DNA from: Sclerotinia nivalis
Lineage: Eukaryota > Ascomycota > Leotiomycetes > Helotiales > Sclerotiniaceae
DNA: 64,000 nt
Assembly (NCBI GenBank): GCA_029531795.1
Contig: JAPEIS010000005.1
Coordinates: 2,354,001-2,418,000 of the forward strand
Direction of reading: 5' to 3'
A program made the position numbers and the translations under genes. This document shows positions 26,709-36,479 of this stretch, piece by piece. The notes below the pieces were generated by a model. It saw nothing but the letters and a program-made list of their open reading frames with translations. It did no database searches and was not told the origin of the DNA. Position 1 is the stretch's first letter; each line of letters starts with the position of its first letter.

Positions 26709-26862
26709 GAAGGAGAGAAGAGGAGAGAAAAGGAGGGAAGAGGAGAGAAGAGGAGAGAAGAGGAGAGAAGAGGAGAGAAGAGAAGAGAAGAGGAGAGAAG
26801 AGGAGAGAAGAGGAGAGAAGAGGAGGAAAGAGGAAAGAAGAAGAGAAAAGGGAAAAAGAGAT
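26709..26862. repeat. Purine tract, AGGAGAGAAG decamer repeat
   Basis: About 150 bp in which the plus strand is almost entirely A and G, built from variants of AGGAGAGAAG. Such homopurine-homopyrimidine mirror-like repeats can form triplex DNA. All overlapping frames are repeat translations. Confidence 0.9.
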
Positions 26863-27339
26863 GCAAATTTATTACATCTCTTTCTAATCCTGACAGATTC
26901 ATAGATAATAAGTTGAATGATATTGAATGAGAGGGATGGTAAATATGAAGGTTTTGGTTGATATATTATAGATTATAGATTGAAGTGGATGTTTTTGATG
27001 ATGTGATTTTGGTATGTCTGTAGATTGATGTGGGAGGGAGTAGAATGAGTAGAAGGCTTGGAATTCTGAGGTTGAGGGATGTGTGGAGGGTGTGTGATGG
27101 GGGATGTGGTATGTGGTGTGGGGTTTGGGTTGGAGGTTGGAGTGGGAGTGGGAGTTGAGGTTGGAAATACGGATATAAAGACGTGTTTATGGTCACTTTT
27201 TAGATTATTAGACGAGTTTTTATGGTTTTCATCGAACGCAAGGAAAATCTTACTAACTGTATCTTTGTGATGAATTTGAAGAACTCTCGAATAAAATGTA
27301 GAATTGAGGAGCCTGCCGGGCTCTAATCGGGCCCCGGGA

Positions 27340-27357
27340 GGGGGTATATATACCCCC
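27340..27357. repeat. Perfect palindrome GGGGGTATATATACCCCC
   Basis: An 18-bp self-complementary sequence with G5 and C5 arms around TATATATA. It lies in a locally GC-rich patch (GGGCCCCGGGAGGGGG) inside AT-rich intergenic DNA. No role is evident. Confidence 0.9.
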
Positions 27358-29286
27358 CTGTATACACTAGACTAGCCCTAAACTAGCCCTGAATCACATG
27401 TTTAAAACACGTGCCTACGCCTCATACTAGATCTTCACAATCTTTAATGAGCAGTGTGAAAAATACAATTTTCTCTCTTCAAATCGTATTTAAATACATC
27501 TTCCTCCGCGATTAAATGAGTGGAATTAGTATATATATCGTTCGAAATTTGAGGAATTCCTCAAATAAGAGGTTGAAGATTCTTGGAATAGTTTTTTGAG
27601 CTATTTGAAGTACGATTTGATTTGCTAAATCTCATGAATGTTAACTTGTGTCCGAAGAGAGTGTATGAATATGTTGGCTTGAACAGCTTTGAGGCAGATG
27701 AGGAGTCGAGAATTGATAGGATATTAGATTGTTACTTGTATCTTTCCTTGTGGAGTGGAAATTTGGGGACTTTTTATTATTATTGAAATCGGGGGAATGG
27801 GTGGGCTGTATATGCACGTTATTGAAAGCTTAATATATGATGAACTATTACTATAGCTAGAGCGTCGCACTCAATAAGACTACATAGCTCCGAGAGATCC
27901 TACATATCCAGCATCCATCACCCGGGCACATCGAAGGCCATTTCATCATGTGCGGAAAGCTTTCGCACTGTAGGAGATATCTCTTGTGCTGTTAGGGTTA
28001 GTATTCTTCTAATGTTACCAGTCATTCATGATGAGGTGGAATTTCTTCCGTGATGCCCATTTCTGTGAGACAACTTTGTAATCTTACATCACAATGGTAT
28101 TATACCCGTCACGAAAAAGTTTCTGATAGATACGAAGGTATTCGAGTAAATATATCCATTTCCTTGTTTTCTCAGATACTTTGAAGGATTGAAATAGATC
28201 GGACGGGAGTTCTGATTTGATACCAAACCCTCAACCCACTTCTGTTCCCTCTTGATATGACGATGACGTTTCTCAGGGGGTTTGGAAGGCCAAATTGATA
28301 AGATTGTGGGTTGGATAGTTCGGACTGAGATTAATTGAGAATCATGTAAGATTCATAGAAATGTCTAGTTATAAAACTGTGGTCTCTACAGTATTTCTTG
28401 AGCTTCTCATGAAGGCTGCGGGACGGGAAGATCTCTTTCCAGGTTCAAAGGGATTTAAAACATTTAAACTCCAAGATCTGTTCCAAGTTAATACTCACTT
28501 ACTTCCGCATTTCGTTCTAGGGTGAGAAGGAAGTACTTGTAGGTATATTTAATATCCCAACTATAGACGACAAGATTCCGAAGAATGGGCTTCTACATTC
28601 TCCATGGATTCCTTCATTTCTCTTGTATCTAATGCCTGAACTCTTTTTCATCGGACGAATAATTTGGCAAAAGGTTGAAACTACTCTCGCTGAAGGTATC
28701 ACTGCTAACTTAGAGGATAGAAAATTTTGACAAGATATGTTTATGAGAAATATGAAAGAGTAAGATTGGTGAAATGGTTGGAGGAAAGTGGAGGCAATCC
28801 ACGCAGATAGGGGAATAAAAACGGAATAAGACTAGTAATATCATCAGGTATCGAAATGAAATTAGAAATTGAAAGCTTGTTTCATCTGACAACTAAACAT
28901 TGATAAAGAGGGTCTAATCATAGAATTTCTCATCTTTGGGCCTCATTTCACTGGATACATATGAATAAGAAATTCAGCTTCGCATATGAGCAAGAGGACT
29001 TTGATGAAGCATTATGAATTTCATAGAGAAAGGGAGCTGGAGGATGAAATCAAGGCAATCAGTCATACATGAGTAAAGATTCAAGATCATATTGATTACC
29101 TTAGAATTTCGTTTTGACAAAATTGCACATCTAAAAATGAATCATACACTCAGTCCTCACATTCTTGAAACAAATCATAAATAGACACTCAATCGACAAA
29201 GAGTAGCATTTGTTGATAGTTTAGTAGGAAGCATGTAGGTTGACTCGATTGTCATTTTAGCTAAGAGAAGCTTAGAGTCCAACTAC

Positions 29287-29658
29287 ATGCCAAAAACATG
29301 CCAACAAGCTAAAAGAGTGGAACTCAGGGCTCCAAGATCTTTTCCGTCAAATAAATCTTGCCCAAGAATCTCATATGGAGCCCCAGAAATAACAAAACTC
29401 ATACACTATATTAAATCATGCGATAGGAATTCGACTGAAATCAATAAAGATAAGATAAATGGCATAGATAGCAAAGAAACCCAACCAAATTCCTTCGAAA
29501 CACAGGACGAAATTTCCAAGGCTGGAGTCCCAAAACTAGCACAACCAATCATTCCTCATGCCCGTCCCCCCTTCTCACCCACAGATACCCATGTCATCCA
29601 AGTTGAAAGAGCGGAGGATGCTCCGAAGCACCGTCCCAACTCAGAAAAGACAATGTAG
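29287..29658 (+). CDS. Possible small hypothetical protein (123 aa)
   Basis: I do not recognise this frame. It starts at an ATG and encodes a hydrophilic protein rich in Lys, Ser, Pro and Glu (for example KINGIDSKETQPNSFETQDE) with no signal peptide, membrane segment or domain. It ends 62 bp before the stop codon of the oppositely oriented small secreted protein gene, so the two would converge. The composition is more coding-like than most spurious frames here, but nothing confirms it. Confidence 0.25.
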   Translation: MPKTCQQAKRVELRAPRSFPSNKSCPRISYGAPEITKLIHYIKSCDRNSTEINKDKINGIDSKETQPNSFETQDEISKAGVPKLAQPIIPHARPPFSPTDTHVIQVERAEDAPKHRPNSEKTM

Positions 29659-29720
29659 CGAGATCTGACTTGAGCATTAGTCTGTAAAAAAGAAAACTTC
29701 GGACAAATTGCATACATCAC

Positions 29721-29984
29721 TTAACATTCATTCCAGTACCAGTTCTCGCCCTCATTCTCGCAAGCGTCCTTGAACTTTTTAATGTTGGCGCCATAGGGGT
29801 CGCAGTAGTACTCGGCCCAGTGAGAGCAGTAGCAATCGTCCTCCTTGAGGTTGTTGCAAATCTTGTGGGTGACTGCCCACTGCTCAGCTGTCGATTTGTC
29901 GGGGTTCTTGCATCTGTAGGCATTATCACCACAAGCATAGGCTGTGGTGGCGGAGAGGAGGAGTCCGAAATAGATAAACTTCAT
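29721..29984 (-). CDS. Small secreted eight-cysteine protein (effector-like)
   Basis: An intronless 87-aa frame. Residues 1-17 form a signal peptide (Lys then FIYFGLLLSATTAYA, cleavage expected after Ala17). The mature part of about 70 residues holds eight Cys, at 18, 25, 43, 51, 53, 61, 75 and 87, enough for four disulphides. The last residue is Cys, so the fold closes at the C-terminus. It is rich in Trp, Tyr, Asn and acidic residues. The spacing C-x7?-like (C18-x6-C25), C51-x-C53 and the terminal Cys do not match a family I can name with confidence. Small Cys-rich secreted proteins of this type serve fungi as host effectors, antimicrobials or surface proteins. A TATAAATA box lies 126 bp upstream of the ATG, fitting an inducible gene. 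It stands alone, about 2.2 kb from the next secreted-protein gene on the same strand. Confidence 0.75.
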   Translation of the reverse strand: MKFIYFGLLLSATTAYACGDNAYRCKNPDKSTAEQWAVTHKICNNLKEDDCYCSHWAEYYCDPYGANIKKFKDACENEGENWYWNEC

Positions 29985-30109
29985 GATGAAAATTGTTGGA
30001 AGTGAATTTTTGGTTGATATTGAGGAAAGTGTTTCTTGTGTAAATAAGTAGTTGTTGATGTTTGAGAATGTGATGTTGGATGGTGATTATTTGATGGTTC
30101 ATCATAGAC

Positions 30110-30117
30110 TATTTATA
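30110..30117 (-). promoter_or_regulatory. TATA box of the eight-cysteine secreted protein gene
   Basis: The minus strand reads TATAAATA here, 126 bp upstream of the start codon at 29,984. A clear TATA box is unusual for fungal housekeeping genes and common for strongly inducible ones. Its use is inferred from position only. Confidence 0.5.
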
Positions 30118-31688
30118 CACAGAATCATTCAGTGATAACGAAATCGAGGAGGTTGTGTTGCGCATGACGTTGTTCTCAACTGGGGATCTCGATTCACGCT
30201 GAGGTCTCCAAGACAAATCGTGGTGTAAGACAAGATGTGCATGCCGATAATTTGACATCTGTGATACCTACTGCTGGCTGCAGGTGATTTCAGCCGCGTC
30301 TATCATACTTAAACTATTGGCAGCTAGCAGGAAGGTGGAGTGGCGATGATAATTTCCATTTTAAGACCTGAGATCATCTAATGCATAGACACAATTTGTC
30401 TAATTACCCCACATAATCTAATTCAGCTAACTGCACAGCCGCCTCCTTGCAGTACCGGTACCTTGCCGCATAATTTTCTCGGGTGTTCATCAGCTAAGCC
30501 ATCCATTACTTTGTTGTGTAACCACGTCATAACACAGAATATCAGATAAATTATCGAACCTAGTGAGTCGTGCACGGATCGACTGCAAAAACTCGGTGAA
30601 CTGAGGTAGGCTATCACAAATATGGAATATAGTTTTGCGGGATAAATGTCTAATGGAGTACAACTTCAAGAAAACTGAGCCAGAATTGAAGCGGTTCTTC
30701 TGCTTTATGGGTAAGGTAATATCCTAATTAGTAATTGCGTACCTCAGTTGGCCGTGTTTTTATGGTATCGAGCTACAATATCTTAGTGTGGGGGAACATT
30801 GCGCTAATCCTTGTGAACTCGGGAACATCTAAAATCAAATTCTGATATTTTCTAATATTTTCTAATATTTTCTTGCTTGTTGTTTAAGAATTAAACGAGT
30901 GCTAATTAGTGGTATATATTTAAAGTATAACAATAATTAATAGATAGCTTAAATGGACGAATTAATAACATTGTGGCTTGCCAGGCTGGTAGGATCGGCT
31001 CCAGGTTTGTGAGACAGATAACCGAGTTTAAATATGCAAGTCACAGATCAAGCCTTGGTACAGCCACTCCCCCTTGAGTTAAGTTCGTCATACATACCCC
31101 AGAAAAAGCGGTGACTCCCGCTCCCATCCAAATGCCGGAAAGATCCACGCCATCGACAATATTCCGATCCTCTCACACATTCCGATTCCAGAAATATGAT
31201 ACTACCTTGCACGACGTCAATATACGGATGAACTGTTATACAATACTAAACTCAGTGCTCGACATTTACTCAATATGTCTGGCTCAGGTGACTAGCACAC
31301 TACGCCTCGCTAAATTCGGAGAAGTTTAATTTATCATGCGTTCCGTCAATGAATACCTAACCTCGATTGAGATTGATGCCTCGAGATCTTTGCCAGGTTG
31401 CATTGCATGGAATTACACTTCAGCTGGTACCGAGAAGAAACAAGCTTCATGTAGCTGTCAAGAACGACGGCAGAGATGTAAGTGACACGTTAAGCAACTA
31501 TCTCGGACATCTAGGATAGTCTCGACATGGCACTTTTGAAAAATGTGCCTCTTAGTTTAGATTGCCTTCTTTATCACCGATCACTACATCAATTTCGTAT
31601 AGCGGGAAAGATCGAGAAATTCATCTTGTAATCTGCGTTCATATCGGTGTATGAATGATTCCTTTTGTTGACTACAGATTTCCAGTGT

Positions 31689-31838
31689 TTCAAAACTCCC
31701 ATTCTATCCTCAATTCGATTTGAGGACAGGATGGATCCCTTCAACTTGAAGGATAGGATAGGATAGAATGGAATACATGAAAATTGAGGAGGATAAGGAG
31801 AGGATAGGATGGGAGGGAATTAGGATGGGAGTTTTGAA
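31689..31838. mobile_element. Small inverted-repeat element (possible MITE)
   Basis: TTCAAAACTCCCATTCTA at 31,689-31,706 is matched, with one mismatch, by the reverse complement at 31,821-31,838. The 150-bp unit encloses GGATAGGATAGGATAG-type repeats and a second internal inverted pair. No clear target-site duplication is seen, so it may simply be a foldback sequence. Confidence 0.4.
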
Positions 31839-32230
31839 GCGCTGTAGATTTCCCAATGGTACAAAATATAGGACGAAGATCAAACCCGTGTGTCTCAAAA
31901 GGCTTATAATGATTTCACGAGTAATAAAGAATTCACTTCCAAATCTACCATGAAAACACATGAATGATGTCAATCCATGGATCATGATACTGAAATAGAC
32001 GCAGAGCTGGATTTCACTGTTGACCATACTTCAGCCGCTCCTTTTAGGCACATTTCTAAGAAGCTCGGTAGAAAAATACATCTGGTCCAGCATGAGCAAA
32101 GCAAGAGGGCAAAATCTGAAATGCTAACGCGCGACTGATTCTGTGTTTTTATTTCCATCTGAAATTGCAAGACCATCAAAGTACTTAAATCAAGTGAGTA
32201 GGATAAAATAAGGTGTAAGCCCTGACCCTT

Positions 32231-32773
32231 TTACAAATCAAATCTCTTCCCTTCAGATTGAATTCTCAACCCTTGATATCCAACTCTCTTAGCCTCAGGT
32301 TGTTCACTGATCAGTCCTTCCCAAGCAACTCTCTTAGCCTCCCTCGGCCCTTCATATCTGACTCTCTTAGCCTCAGGTCTAACATTCAATCCTTCATGAC
32401 TAACTCTCTTAGATTCAGCCGACCATTTACAGAAGTTAATGTTCAACAAAACCCCATCGGCCACCCATTGACCACCATCCCAGCCATCATGACAGTTCTC
32501 CACGACCTGAGAAAAGGCTACGGTGCAGGCTTCTCTGGAGCTAAAGATGGCTACCTTGCCAACATTGGCGGTGTTTCCGCTTCGATCGTTGAAGTCGATC
32601 CAATCTCCAACTAGTTTGCTCCAGTTGTCATGACAGTAGTCTTCGGCGAATTTGGCCAACTCATCTTTGTCAGCGCAGTTTAACCTGTGGGCCCCTTCGA
32701 CGTGGTTGTAGCACTGGCCGGCGAGAACAGTAGAGGCAAATGCCAGGACACAGGAGATTCTCGAAAAATGCAT
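32231..32773 (-). CDS. Secreted precursor with Lys-Arg-flanked repeat peptides
   Basis: An intronless 180-aa frame in two parts. Residues 1-19 are a signal peptide (ending VLAG). Residues 20-120 form a Cys domain with six Cys (21, 33, 47, 83, 94, 115) and many Trp/Asp. From residue 122 onward five Lys-Arg pairs (122-123, 136-137, 147-148, 162-163, 176-177) cut the tail into four related peptides of 9-13 residues plus a final tripeptide. Each peptide begins V-x-(H/Y/W)-(E/Q)-G-(L/P); the peptides before pairs 2, 3 and 4 end in Glu-Ala and the last in Glu-Gly. Lys-Arg is the Kex2 processing site in the Golgi. This layout fits Kex2-processed repeat proteins, the class that includes yeast pheromone, repellent-type and dikaritin RiPP precursors. 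No UstYa-like oxidase gene is in the window, so a RiPP role is only a possibility. The first ATG follows TCGAAAA-containing leader DNA; a possible 5'-UTR intron lies just upstream. Confidence 0.75.
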   Translation of the reverse strand: MHFSRISCVLAFASTVLAGQCYNHVEGAHRLNCADKDELAKFAEDYCHDNWSKLVGDWIDFNDRSGNTANVGKVAIFSSREACTVAFSQVVENCHDGWDGGQWVADGVLLNINFCKWSAESKRVSHEGLNVRPEAKRVRYEGPREAKRVAWEGLISEQPEAKRVGYQGLRIQSEGKRFDL

Positions 32774-32944
32774 GGTGTGATGTAGTGCTGAATCTGGTCC
32801 TAGGAGTCAGTAATTTGTTACTTCTGTCAACTTGCAAATATTGAGAGAATTACCGCTTGGTTTAAGTGTTAAAACGTTTGATTGTATTTCGTCTGCGTAT
32901 GAGCGTAGTTGATGAAGTAAGTTCGGGTGAGATCTCAAGGTCCA

Positions 32945-32950
32945 TATATA
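32945..32950 (-). promoter_or_regulatory. TATA-like element of the Lys-Arg repeat precursor gene
   Basis: TATATA lies 172 bp upstream of the ATG at 32,773. Between them, a minus-strand GGTAATTC...CTGACTCCTAG sequence could be a short 5'-UTR intron. Both assignments rest on position and consensus only. Confidence 0.35.
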
Positions 32951-33495
32951 GTACGGCCAGACGCTACGTCATGTCTTAACTAGATGTGCTAGGTCTTCCA
33001 GCTGAATATGCAGTTATACAATCTCGGGAATCAATCATCTTCCATTTGACCATCTGAATTGAAACAATGCACGCGCATCCGACGGATTGAATTTGGCGAT
33101 TTGGTCATATGAGGATACAGATCAACGAGCCCCTTGCATTAGAGGTGGCACTGAACTACAGCTTCAAATATCGACGTCCCGCATAGTTACGACATCGTGG
33201 AGGAACCAAATGCAAGATCATCCCAAGGCACGCAATAAAGCGAATGTGTATTAGCTTCATTTAGTATACTGCAGTGTGAGACAGCTTCAATACAGCCAGC
33301 CATTGAATCCTTTATAATCAGCGGGATCGATGGATGTAATGTCAATAATAAGAATGACAATGATTGTGATATGTGTGATATGTGTGATATGTGTATATGT
33401 GTGATGCGGCGTCAGGAAGCTATTGAAAGATGGCAATCTAAGTTGCCGATGGCTGGCTGACTGGTAACACGCGTCAGGAGGTGCTGAGCAGGTTG

Positions 33496-33725
33496 TCCAA
33501 TAGTCCGGACTGGCAGACTAGATTTAAGCTCTTAATGATCGAAATTCTTTAAATATTTGAATATAATCCAATGTTTCAAATAATTTGAATATTCTGATTA
33601 TATTTAATATTCAAAAAATCATAAATGTTTAGATATAATTCATTATTTTAATTGATTTGAATATCCCAAATAGATTCAGAAATCCAAAAGCTTCTCATTG
33701 TTGGACTGCAGTCCGGACTATTGGA
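33496..33725. mobile_element. AT-rich MITE-like element with 17-bp inverted ends
   Basis: TCCAATAGTCCGGACTG at 33,496-33,512 is repeated exactly in reverse complement at 33,709-33,725. The 230-bp unit has a very AT-rich interior with recurring TTTGAATAT/ATAATTCATTATT motifs. The terminal repeat itself contains the 10-bp palindrome AGTCCGGACT. A TA target duplication is possible within the ends, but the palindrome makes the exact boundary ambiguous. It has no coding capacity. Confidence 0.65.
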
Positions 33726-34324
33726 TACCCTGGTGCTGAGACAAAAAATCCTCGCTAAGCTTCGAATTACTAGTGAAACGTTTCAGCAAGAGAAATCATG
33801 TAAAATTCGGGTCTTTGTGCAGTTGAGTCTGTGTGAGTGAGTTATACCATAGCATCAGTTGTACTCGCTCTCAATAAAATATTATTCTATGCATCTGGAT
33901 GAATAAGAAATGACCTTTTCAATGCACTCATTAGCCGCTGGAGAGAAATTAAGGTGGTTGGAAAATGCAGTGTTGCCAATGGGATGAGCTGAACATACCG
34001 TATACAGCTTTATCTCACTGACACTGTGACACTTTTGTGTACCTATTCATTCCTTGTTTTGTGTAGTAATAAAGTCTCAATGACGTAATTTTGATGCTGC
34101 TCTTCTCAACAGCTGAAGTCTGAATGAAGCAATCGAGATGTTGCTCTTTTCAATACGTGCTTTTTTACCCGGTCAATTACTGAACATCAAAGTCATATCC
34201 AGATATCACTCGAAATTACACTCAGGATAAAACATCAATCTACCGCACTCTCAGTTCTCCATTATTCATTATTGAAACATATACGTTTTTATAGCTCGGC
34301 CATATCTATCAAAATCAATAAAAA

Positions 34325-35977
34325 ATGTCGAACAGTGAAAACACACTGTATTCGCAGGGGGTCAACTTTGGAAGCTTTGTCCAAGAGGGTGTTGATGCTC
34401 GAACCAGGCAGTACACCTCTTCCATTACCCTGTATGAAGCCCCGGCAAAAGCACGTAACTGTGCACCCTTCAAGCTATCCCTCCGGTTCAGTCCCCTGAA
34501 CCCAGCAAATATTGGCTTCGGCAAGGGCTGGTCATTGAACCTCTCTCAATACCAACACATTGCACCACGGAGCCTTGTCCTCTCGACGGGAGAGCATTAC
34601 CAAGTCTCCAATGCTGGAGGTCTACGCGTCGATGACCAGAAGCTGAAGAGCTTCAAATTTCAGCAAAAGGGTTCTGACTTTGAGATCATCCACAAGGATG
34701 GCAAGATTGAAGTCCTTTCCAACGACCACAATGTCTATAACACCAGTGTTCCTGTCAAGCTCTATGCTGCTAATGGCCGAGCATTGACTCTTGTCTGGAT
34801 GGCTGTGAATGGTCAACCAAGGCTGACCAAGGTACAAGACGGCGATGAGATTTTGCTAAAGATCAAATACGGAGACCCGCACGTGGAGATTGTTCATTCT
34901 CCAGAGGCGGCGAACCCCTCTACCTTCACTGTAGTGATCAGAGATAGTCAGCTTCAGGAGTTTTGGCTGCCATTGACGGATGGTTCAAAATGGATGTTTG
35001 CTTACAATACTTATGGGCCGCTCATTTGTCTTTCCAACATCCATAGTCCCTCAGGCTTAGTGGAAGAGGTCACTTATGATTCATCTGGCCTTTTATTACC
35101 ACCTGGAGGTCCCTATAAGTCTCTTCCGGCGGTCAGACAACACATCATCAGGCCTGGAAATCAACAACCGGCCATCAAGACGCTCTACGAATACTCGACC
35201 AATAACTTCCTCGGATACGGAGGAGTTTCAAAGTGGAAATACAGCGAAGATAATCTTTACCACGTGAAGGACAGCTATCGATACAGTACCACCGTGTCTG
35301 TCGACGGTGGCCAAAAAACGAAATACACCTACAACAGGTTTCACTTGATTGTCGAGACCAAGCAGGATCAAGATGGGAAGCAGATTACACAAACTATTGA
35401 CTACTATGCCATGCCAAACATAGCACTGGAGCATCAGCCAGCTCAGTTCCAATTTCCAAAGAGCGTCAAAACAACATACTGTGATTTGGCTACTCCATCG
35501 CTGTATAGAGTAGAACCAACTTCTCACGAATATGACGAATGGGGAAACCCTACATTGGACATTCAGACAGATGGTATTACGACAAAACGTACTTACTATC
35601 CGCCGAACGGAGAGACTGGTAAATGTCCAGCTGATCCACATGGATTTCAACGCTATCTAAAAGAGCAAACTATCATACCTCCTAAAAAGCAAGGCCATGC
35701 TCCGGTGTGGACTACGCGCCACACTTATAGCGAGATGCCAACAGCTAACGATGCGCCAACGCCCTCATTTGTTCTACTACAACAGTCGCAATCTTTTGCG
35801 GATAACGACCCGTGCAACTGCAGAATTGACAGAACATATGTTAGCCAGCCAGATGGAAGGGATCATGGCCGTTACAAGCAACAGACGTCAACGCTGTACG
35901 ACAAATATCCCATGGTGCAAACATGGAATTATCAGTACGAAGCTGATCAATTGAGCGAAACTCTCGTAGGAGGTTGA
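34325..35977 (+). pseudogene. RHS/YD-repeat toxin-like protein, N-terminal part
   Basis: This is the first 550 codons of a large RHS (rearrangement hot spot)/YD-repeat protein of the kind bacteria use as a toxin-carrying shell (TcC and Rhs families). It begins at an ATG preceded by AAAA, lacks a signal peptide, and has the usual N-terminal beta-strand-rich region with FGKGWSLN and repeated YD-type strands such as HEYDEWGNPT and YEYSTNN. It runs into a TGA at 35,975-35,977 within an AT-rich stretch of about 0.5 kb. The related downstream part restarts at 36,480 in a compatible phase. The two parts are one gene interrupted by an insertion, or by a long intron that would have to use a poor donor. 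RHS genes are widespread in bacteria and sporadic in fungi, so past transfer from bacteria is likely but was not tested here. Confidence 0.8.
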
Positions 35978-36477
35978 TCGGATAATAATAAATAATATAA
36001 TAATAATACTATAATATTATTTATTATAATAGTGGAAGACTTAGTCGTATTTAGCTTAGGAGTGATCGAATATATGAACAATAGAATATTGAAGTCAGAA
36101 TTATATATATATTGAATATTGAATTTTTTATCTGCTTATTTTTTCGAAGAATTCTTTGAAGAAGATCTTCGTATTTATAGATTTTAATGAGATTCTACAC
36201 TATTCTATGATTATAAATAAGATCGATTTAAATCGAATCTTATAGAATCATTTTATATAATAAAAGGAAATAATAACCAATAGTATTCAATCTGAGAATA
36301 AGAAAATTCTATATGCTTCCATTTCATTCTATTCCATTATAAATCATTCTGATATGATATATGATCGAAATTTTATATAATAATAAAATTTAATAATATG
36401 AAATCATATTATTAATATATCACGTGATCATATAACTATTGGTTCGGTAAATATTATTAAGTGTTTTAATAACTTAT
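35972..36477 (-). mobile_element. AT-rich insertion interrupting the RHS gene, with TAGGA direct repeats
   Basis: The RHS frame is broken by 506 bp of AT-rich DNA full of stops. TAGGA occurs at 35,967-35,971 and again at 36,478-36,482, immediately either side, and both copies sit in the same codon phase, as a 5-bp target duplication would leave them. On the minus strand the insert has GAACCAATAGTTATATGATC near its start and a TATAAATAC motif further in, resembling the LTR-like element at 20.7 kb, so a solo LTR is my preferred reading. It does not begin TG or end CA, and a spliceable intron (35,973-36,480, donor GTTGAT, acceptor TTATTAG, also in phase) cannot be excluded. Confidence 0.55.
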
Positions 36478-36479
36478 TA

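Larger units (their letters stand above)
25790..29286. other. Intergenic region with purine-rich repeats
   Basis: I see no supported gene. The region contains GATAC/GGTATGATACG-type repeats at 26,035-26,070, a G-rich block at 26,355-26,390, GGATGGGATGG stretches, a purine-only tract at 26,709-26,862, TGTGG/GGAGTGGG-rich DNA at 27,060-27,165 and a perfect 18-bp palindrome at 27,340-27,357. Open frames over the repeats translate to low-complexity Glu/Arg or Ser/Leu/Pro and are not genes. Confidence 0.55.
29985..32230. other. Intergenic region
   Basis: No supported gene is seen. It contains the promoter of the small secreted protein gene (TATA at 30,110-30,117), a TTTTCTAATA triple repeat near 30,848-30,872, and a short inverted-repeat element at 31,689-31,838 filled with GGATAGGATAGGA repeats. 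Confidence 0.5.
32774..34324. other. Intergenic region between the precursor and RHS genes
   Basis: This divergent promoter region holds the minus-strand TATA (32,945-32,950), TGTGATA repeats at about 33,365-33,400, and a 230-bp AT-rich inverted-repeat element at 33,496-33,725. No additional gene is supported. Confidence 0.55.

Noticed and set aside
26686..26904. Glu/Arg-rich plus-strand and Ser/Leu-rich minus-strand open frames.
   Set aside because: They are translations of the AGGAGAGAAG repeat, not genes.
32258..32614. 118-codon plus-strand frame with repeated SNSLSL-type segments.
   Set aside because: It is the antisense shadow of the Lys-Arg repeat precursor; its repeats come from that gene.
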